Shown piece after piece: positions 58,528 through 64,000 of a stretch of DNA of 64,000 nucleotides. Below the pieces are notes generated by a model. That model saw nothing but the letters and a program-made list of their open reading frames with translations. It did not search any database and had not been told where the DNA came from. Origin of the DNA: Pochonia chlamydosporia 170 (lineage: Eukaryota > Ascomycota > Sordariomycetes > Hypocreales > Clavicipitaceae); contig NC_035791.1 in assembly GCF_001653235.2 (NCBI RefSeq), forward strand, positions 3,100,001-3,164,000, in the 5' to 3' direction. The position numbers and the translations under genes were made by a program. Within the stretch, counting starts at the first letter, position 1. Every line of letters begins with the position of its first letter.

Positions 58528-61434
58528 ATGGCAACTTCTCCCAACGTGGCCTGCGCGGCTGATGCCGGTGCCTCACCCTCAAGCATCCATCCTTTCCAGA
58601 GCTCATTGGATCGCCTTGCTATTTCAAATCATGCCACGCCGGGTGCGTTGGATCACGATGCCTCAATTCCAGCCGACCCACGACCTGCCAACCCTCCATT
58701 CGTCTTCCCCGCGAGCCCTGCTTCTCCTTCGACGACACCAGCGTCCAGGCAGCGGCGACGACCTGTTTCCATGGTAGATCTTCAAAGCAGGTCTTCAGCT
58801 ACAGACATAAACAGGGCTCCCGGGCCTGCTGCACTGCCTCAGTTTAGCTTCAACCCTGGTGCAGCTCTGCCTGCTGACCCTGATTCGATGATGACTCTCA
58901 GCCCACCCATTACGCCAAATTCAGCGAGACCGATCCCGTCGCCCTCTCGGCCGGCTGGACATGGACACCGACGCGGAGGGAGTGAGTTTGTGGGAGGTAG
59001 CATTCGTGATGGTAGCTCCATTGCTGTCATGAGCACCAGCCCAACCAAGTCAGAGAGCGGCTTTCCTTCGCCAGGACTTCACCCACCCCGACGTGGTCAT
59101 CGACGTGGTGTTTCTGGTACCATTTCTACAAACGATTTGCCTATTCTTCATCCACAGCCTGATTTCTTGAGACAAAAGGGAAGCAGTGCGCCTAATAGCC
59201 CAATTGCATTTAATCCCAGGGAAACTGCTTTGTTACCACTAGATCACCAACCGTCGCCCCTGCCAGAGCCTGCAAACGCCGTCCCTCTCCAAGCGGCCAA
59301 CGCCACCGAGGAAAACACAATCAACAACCACTCGATAACTGTGCCCACCTCTCCAGCAAGACCTGAGCCAATCCCAAGACAGTCGCGGCCAGGGCGAGCC
59401 CGTGTTGGATTTTCGGACACTCTAGAATTTATTCCCCGGCCACTATCACTAGTCTCCAGTGATACATCAAGCACCGTGACTGCTCGCCCAGGGCACTCCG
59501 TGTCGGGCAGTATATCTTCACTTGTTTCTGCTGCTTCCCCTGGCCCTCATGAGAGCCCTGCTCCTCTAACTCGGAGTCCCACCCGTGAGACGGTAGACTC
59601 CAGACCAAGCACTGCAGGTGCCATTTTGGAGCGTACCTCAGATTTCAAGGCCGTGGCTGCTGGAGTCAACACATCTCCAAGACGACGGAACTCCATTCCG
59701 ACGCTGCTGGATATGGCCAGCTCACAAGCCACAGGCGCGCCATCACCCAGTCCAACAAAGACTCCCAAAAGGTGGTCCTTCTTTGGTTTGGATCCGTTTA
59801 TAAGCTCTGCGCCGGCTTCCAAGCATCGGTCATCCAGTTCTGATTCTTCAGAGTCCGTTTCAAAGACAGTTCCAGGTGGTTTTCCATCCGATCATGAATC
59901 CGATTCCTCAGGCGATGAGGCTACTGGAGACAACTCAACCAGCTCGAAAAGGGGACGCAAGAAGGCCAGCAAAAAGAAGAGAGTTAAGGGTTGGGCTGGT
60001 TCAATCTTGCCACTTCGAAGCAACAAGAAGCGATCCAAGGTGCATGCAGTTCGCCCGCCCACACCACCTGCATCGGTGGGCCCGGTTGAGGATGAAGACG
60101 ACGAGAATGAAGCCTTGGAATCAGCAGAGACCGGAATATCGCCCGTACCTGTACCTTCACCTGCACCTCCCGTTCTTACGATAACTGAGTCACCACCACT
60201 GGAGGAGCCTAGTGCTCCTAAGCAGCGGTCCGAGGAGGAGAGCGCGTATCCTATGATCGATCTAGATGCTGCTCTTGGTCCTTTCAACACCCCTCTGCCT
60301 CATAACCCGGAGTGGGACGCAGCACAGCGGGCTGCTGGCAATGTCAACAAGCGGCGTCTACACAGCGCTCAAGGGTTGAAAGGGTTTAGTGGACCCGGCA
60401 TGCATTATCATCGCCGAGCTGAATCCGCGCCCGATCTGCCGCCTTTCGATCCTGGTCGGGCCGGCATTCATCGGTTTGGCAGCAGTTCTACAATGGCAGA
60501 TGTGTTCGAAGAAGATGAGGAAGACGACGTAGGGGAGGGTGAGATGAAGCCAGATCAGGATGAAGATGGTCCCAAAGCACCTGTGGCCGCAGGCGACGAT
60601 GATTCTGATGGAGAGATAACACCGCCAGCAACAGAGCCGGCCCCAGATTCCTTGGTCCACGACGTCGACGACTTGCCAGCGGCTGCGATTCGTCGCAGAG
60701 CAAGCTCTGGTACCTGCAACACCGACAACTCCGCCTCCGTCCATGCAGTTCGCACAGAGTGTTCCAGAACATCGCTTCATGAAGAGGTCATTGCTGAAGA
60801 GCATCCATCCATCATTTTCCGGGGCGCTTCATTGTTCCCTGCTGCGCCAATCGATCAACAAGATTCTGCTTCGTCGTCTCCAAGATTGCCACATGGACTT
60901 AGAGAGTTGTCACCAGTGGAGGTCAATCAAACTGTACCCTTAAGCCCCTACTCGACAAGTCACGCTTCTTCCTATCCGTCTCCCCGGTCACCTATGTCCA
61001 TGGACGCGCAGCGAATCTCCACTGCTCCCTCATCTGTCACGGATGAGACCAGTTTCCACTCACTGCTAATGGGTGAGCCCGGGCCTGAAGTGCGAATATC
61101 AGTCGACTACGACATCCCTTCACTGACCTCAAGCACCTCAACAATGACGAGGGAGAGCGCCTTTATTCCCAACGCACGCATGTCACAACCGAGCCTCCGC
61201 GAGCAACGCCCATCATCGGTCTCGTCAGCCGCATTCGGACGTCGTCGGTCAAGTCTGGTATCCCTGAGCAGGCTTATCAGCAGCTCCCATGGTGAAAGGA
61301 GCAAGCTATCCATGGAAGTGACGTTGGATAACGAGACTGAGGGCAAAAGAAGTCGATCGAAGAGCAGCAAGACAAAACGACTTGGTCGAATGATGCAGTT
61401 TTGGAAGCCGAGCAAAGAGCCAGGCCCAACCTGA
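58528..61434 (+). CDS. Large Ser/Pro-rich protein, possible NDR-kinase target
   Basis: Single exon of 968 residues, mostly low-complexity Ser/Pro/Ala sequence and probably disordered. Orthologues in other Pezizomycotina are, from memory, often annotated as cell-wall proline-rich proteins, but I see no signal peptide, GPI site or membrane helix, so a cytosolic location is more likely. Visible motifs: F-V-F-P at 58-61; H-R-R-G-G-S (147-152), H-R-R-G-V-S (191-196) and H-R-R-A-E-S (628-633); a basic patch (475-503, K/R-rich); acidic stretches near 520-530 and in the D/E-rich part around 660-700; and a basic C-terminal end with R-M-M-Q-F-W-K-P. The ATG at 58528 is the first in frame after a C/T-rich leader. 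The kinase link is inference from motifs. Confidence 0.8.
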   Translation: MATSPNVACAADAGASPSSIHPFQSSLDRLAISNHATPGALDHDASIPADPRPANPPFVFPASPASPSTTPASRQRRRPVSMVDLQSRSSATDINRAPGPAALPQFSFNPGAALPADPDSMMTLSPPITPNSARPIPSPSRPAGHGHRRGGSEFVGGSIRDGSSIAVMSTSPTKSESGFPSPGLHPPRRGHRRGVSGTISTNDLPILHPQPDFLRQKGSSAPNSPIAFNPRETALLPLDHQPSPLPEPANAVPLQAANATEENTINNHSITVPTSPARPEPIPRQSRPGRARVGFSDTLEFIPRPLSLVSSDTSSTVTARPGHSVSGSISSLVSAASPGPHESPAPLTRSPTRETVDSRPSTAGAILERTSDFKAVAAGVNTSPRRRNSIPTLLDMASSQATGAPSPSPTKTPKRWSFFGLDPFISSAPASKHRSSSSDSSESVSKTVPGGFPSDHESDSSGDEATGDNSTSSKRGRKKASKKKRVKGWAGSILPLRSNKKRSKVHAVRPPTPPASVGPVEDEDDENEALESAETGISPVPVPSPAPPVLTITESPPLEEPSAPKQRSEEESAYPMIDLDAALGPFNTPLPHNPEWDAAQRAAGNVNKRRLHSAQGLKGFSGPGMHYHRRAESAPDLPPFDPGRAGIHRFGSSSTMADVFEEDEEDDVGEGEMKPDQDEDGPKAPVAAGDDDSDGEITPPATEPAPDSLVHDVDDLPAAAIRRRASSGTCNTDNSASVHAVRTECSRTSLHEEVIAEEHPSIIFRGASLFPAAPIDQQDSASSSPRLPHGLRELSPVEVNQTVPLSPYSTSHASSYPSPRSPMSMDAQRISTAPSSVTDETSFHSLLMGEPGPEVRISVDYDIPSLTSSTSTMTRESAFIPNARMSQPSLREQRPSSVSSAAFGRRRSSLVSLSRLISSSHGERSKLSMEVTLDNETEGKRSRSKSSKTKRLGRMMQFWKPSKEPGPT

Positions 61435-62615
61435 GTGACAAGGCTGACGAATTGAGGCTTCAAAAGGAAAACTATACGCGACAAGAACGTACTATTCCAA
61501 CTTTGCTTTACACAGCAGTAACAAAAACAAGAGCAAAAATCGACATAGTCAAACAACAAAAAAAAGGAAGGAAAAAAAGGAAATCATCATCGAATCTTAT
61601 CACGAATGTATATGGAATATCACGTACCTACACAGTATGCAATCCTTGTTTATGTGTTGGGAACAGGACAGCTATCAAGCTTTTGACGGCTCAATCTTCA
61701 GTGCAACAAGCCTAAACGCGTGCCAAGTTGGGAGAGCTATTGACTTCAAATGGCAACGCCTATGAGATTAGTCAGCATTTGCGTACCGTCTACCTCGTGT
61801 TCCTCGGATGGCATGTTTGAACGGCGCTGTCGAAAATGAAGAATGGAACAAGTCGACAGACGACACTTCGCCAGCTCACAGAAGAAGAGGTGGAGCATGC
61901 GGCGTTTGATGACTTTTGCATGAGCATTTGTTACTTTGAGCATGATCACATAGCATGTCATTTTTTTTTTATCTCCTCTCTCCCTTTAACGCATACTCCT
62001 GACTGGTAGATGTGGGCGAGTAGCCGAGGACAAGGGTGTTGCGGCTTGGAAACAGCTGTGGTGCAAGTCTTCGTGTCGACGGGGCGGTATCTTTTTATTT
62101 ATATTTTTCCATTGGACATATTTGCATTGGGGGTATGATTTGAGGATGGCGCCTGGCAAGGTGATGATGGGATATAAGTAGTAGATTTGGAAGGAATTTG
62201 CGATTTGAGGCGTAGATGAATGAGACAATTTATACACATTGCATACACTGTTCCCTTGTGACTCTTTTTTGTTGTGTGCGCACCACAAGTATACTGTTGG
62301 TCTATATGTAAGAGGGCAACTTGAAGCTGTTTAAACGAGTAGTCTGCTGCATATCAACTAAGTACTAGTATAGATTTGACTATTCCAATAATCCAATCCA
62401 GAGGACGCTGCCTCAAATACAGCAACCAACCCACTTACACGAACATATCCAAGTCAAATGTCAAAATATCCACCACCCAAACGCCATAAGTGCCCTTAAA
62501 AGAAATCGTTCTGCTTAAGAGAATATATATGCCTTGAACTATACTCATACTCATCAAGTGTATTGGCATGCCAGTTTATAGTTTGTACGTTTGCCATCAT
62601 GTTTGAACAAAGAGT
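61435..62615. other. Convergent 3' intergenic region
   Basis: This lies between the 3' ends of the Ser/Pro-rich gene (+) and the small membrane-protein gene (-). It is A/T-rich in parts (poly-A near 61555-61585, poly-T near 61960-61970). No gene is supported. Confidence 0.65.
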
Positions 62616-63453
62616 TTAGAGGAAGCGCTTGGCCACACCAGCGATGGTATTGCCCCAGCCGTCGTCGCCGCCGCCTCTCGATCTGCCATAGCCATAGTCA
62701 TCGTAGCCGCCGTAGCTGCCATAGCTCGACCGCCGCTCCCACTGCATACCGCCGTCACGGCCGCGGGAGACGCTGGCGCGACGGGTGTTGCCGCCAAAGT
62801 CGCCAGCCATGCGGACAGCATCGCTGACGAGTCCGAACGAGTCGCCTGAAGCGGCTCGGGAGGCCATGCCCATCATGCGCTCCAAGGACGGCGGAATGCG
62901 CAAGCCAAAGCGGGCAAGCAGACCAGCGAGAGCTCCTGTGGTGATGAGGGGCATCACCACGAGGAAGAAGACCTTCCATGGGTGACGCTTGGCGTAGTGG
63001 ACGAGGTCACGGATGAGACGTTTGAGCCGCTTGTACGCTCGTTGCATGAAGCCTTGTCGAGGAGAGCGCTTGTAGTAGGAGGACCGATTTCCTGAAGTAA
63101 AGGGTGGCGTTAGTGAAAATGCAGTTGGGTGTAAGTGACGCTGGGACTCCGGCCATGATTGCCTGTACAACCAACTCACCAAAGTTGAAGAAGCTCGAGC
63201 GGCTGTGGTTGCCGACACCAAAAAAAGATCCCCTTGAAGAATTGTGCTTATTATAGTGACTGTGACTGTCGCCGGTTAGGCCGCCTAACAAAGCGCCCGC
63301 AATGGAGCCGCCGCCGCGCGTGCGAGAGCTTGACCTGGAACGAGAACGATGTTTTCTTCGCGACCTGGAGGCATCCCGTCGGTGTTTCGATGGACGGGAC
63401 ATGCCACCAGGGCCAATGGACACACCGTCTGTGAAGGCGTCGAGAAACCCCAT
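62616..63453 (-). CDS. Small basic single-pass membrane protein, unknown function
   Basis: Two exons, 63453-63180 and 63091-62616, giving 249 residues. I do not recognise a named family. The N-terminal 90 residues are rich in Arg/Ser (R-S-R-S-R-S-S-S-R) with a short Gly-rich segment (G-S-I-A-G-A-L-L-G-G). A basic helix (about 101-125) precedes one hydrophobic helix (V-F-F-L-V-V-M-P-L-I, about 129-150), and the C-terminus is a Gly/Tyr/Arg-rich tail. The 88 bp intron splits a glycine codon and restores one frame with a CTAAC branch site. The long disordered flanks suggest a membrane protein that makes many weak contacts; the compartment is unknown. Confidence 0.75.
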
Positions 63454-64000
63454 TTCGCGGTTTTGTCTGTAACAATTGACACCCTCCTTATTTTTTCGGG
63501 TTTTCCCAAGTCCTTTGCCGCTGTCGGTTTATCAGTGGTTCTGTCTCCAATTTGCGATGGGCGCAGAAGCGGCTGTGGAATGCGAGACGTAGAATAGCTC
63601 CTCGGGAGGCTTCGATAGCCTGACCGCAAGTTGGACTCAGGGTCTAGAGCAGCAATTATCCAATGTCTGTCTCTGCTTGGTGAGAACTGCAAGTGTACTT
63701 TTTGTAGCCTGCTGCTGCTACAATGCAAACTGCGTGCGCACGACAGAACAAAGTATCTGTGCTCAGCCAGAACGCTGACGATGCGGGTTTGTGCAGGTTG
63801 CAGAATGCAGAGTGCATCTGCAAGACGAAGAAAGCTTGGACGCAGTCAAATTTACAAACGGCTCGGGGTTGGACGAAGCTGGGGCTGGGAAGGAACGATG
63901 CGGGACCTGCCATTAATTCGAGTGGCTGGTACGAGTTGACCCCGTACGTGCAGCTTTGGTCTGGTCAGGTCTGACCAGATCAGCACAAGACACATTCAAG
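63454..64000. other. Right-end upstream region
   Basis: This holds the 5' region of the small membrane-protein gene and sequence running off the window. No supportable gene is seen; short open frames overlap on both strands. The end again shows CTGGTC words. Confidence 0.5.

Overview
The window is nuclear DNA of a filamentous ascomycete, most likely a sordariomycete of the order Hypocreales. The reasons are short introns of about 50 to 120 bp with GT..AG ends and CTAAC/CTGAC-type branch sites, gene products that read as standard Pezizomycotina families, and a secreted proteinase-K-type subtilase of the Pr1/cuticle-protease kind common in insect- and nematode-attacking Hypocreales. The species cannot be named from sequence alone. 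I see no bacterial, viral or transposase-bearing element.

Layout, left to right: a gene-poor start; a 2EXR-domain gene (2891-3724, +); a Munc13/UNC-13-type C2 protein (4754-9025, -); a 4.1 kb gap; a BAR-PH-ArfGAP protein (13127-16878, +); an FHA-domain checkpoint kinase of the Cds1/Chk2/PRD-4 type (19161-21497, +); translation factor eIF3m (22422-23732, +); a membrane-anchored uridylate kinase (24512-25570, -); a secreted FAD oxidase (26770-28427, +) convergent with a subtilisin-like protease (28701-30045, -); another 4.2 kb gap; a GRF zinc-finger protein (34261-35628, +); a 3-dehydroshikimate dehydratase (35844-36935, -); the succinate dehydrogenase flavoprotein (37986-40422, -); a Ypr097w/Lec1-like PX protein (41264-44540, -); a tail-anchored coiled-coil protein (47647-48746, -); the ribosome-assembly factor Cgr1 (51239-51756, -); a 6.8 kb gap; a large Ser/Pro-rich protein with NDR-kinase-like sites (58528-61434, +); and a small membrane protein (62616-63453, -).

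Most genes are housekeeping (membrane traffic, translation, respiration, nucleotide metabolism, ribosome biogenesis, DNA-damage signalling). They do not form one pathway or an obvious biosynthetic cluster. The accessory flavour comes from the secreted oxidase/protease pair, the 2EXR gene and the long gene-free stretches.

The most notable signals are: (1) a nonamer, TACGGAGTA or its complement, found eight times exactly and always outside genes; (2) an FVFP docking-like motif together with three H-x-R-x-x-S sites in the Ser/Pro-rich protein, which suggests a substrate of the NDR kinase COT-1/Cbk1; (3) a uridylate kinase whose membrane anchor lies on a separate first exon, with an in-frame ATG right after the splice junction; and (4) an FAD-oxidase gene that stays open only if one non-canonical GC-AG intron is used. 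Exon borders were derived by hand from splice signals and reading-frame continuity and have no transcript support.
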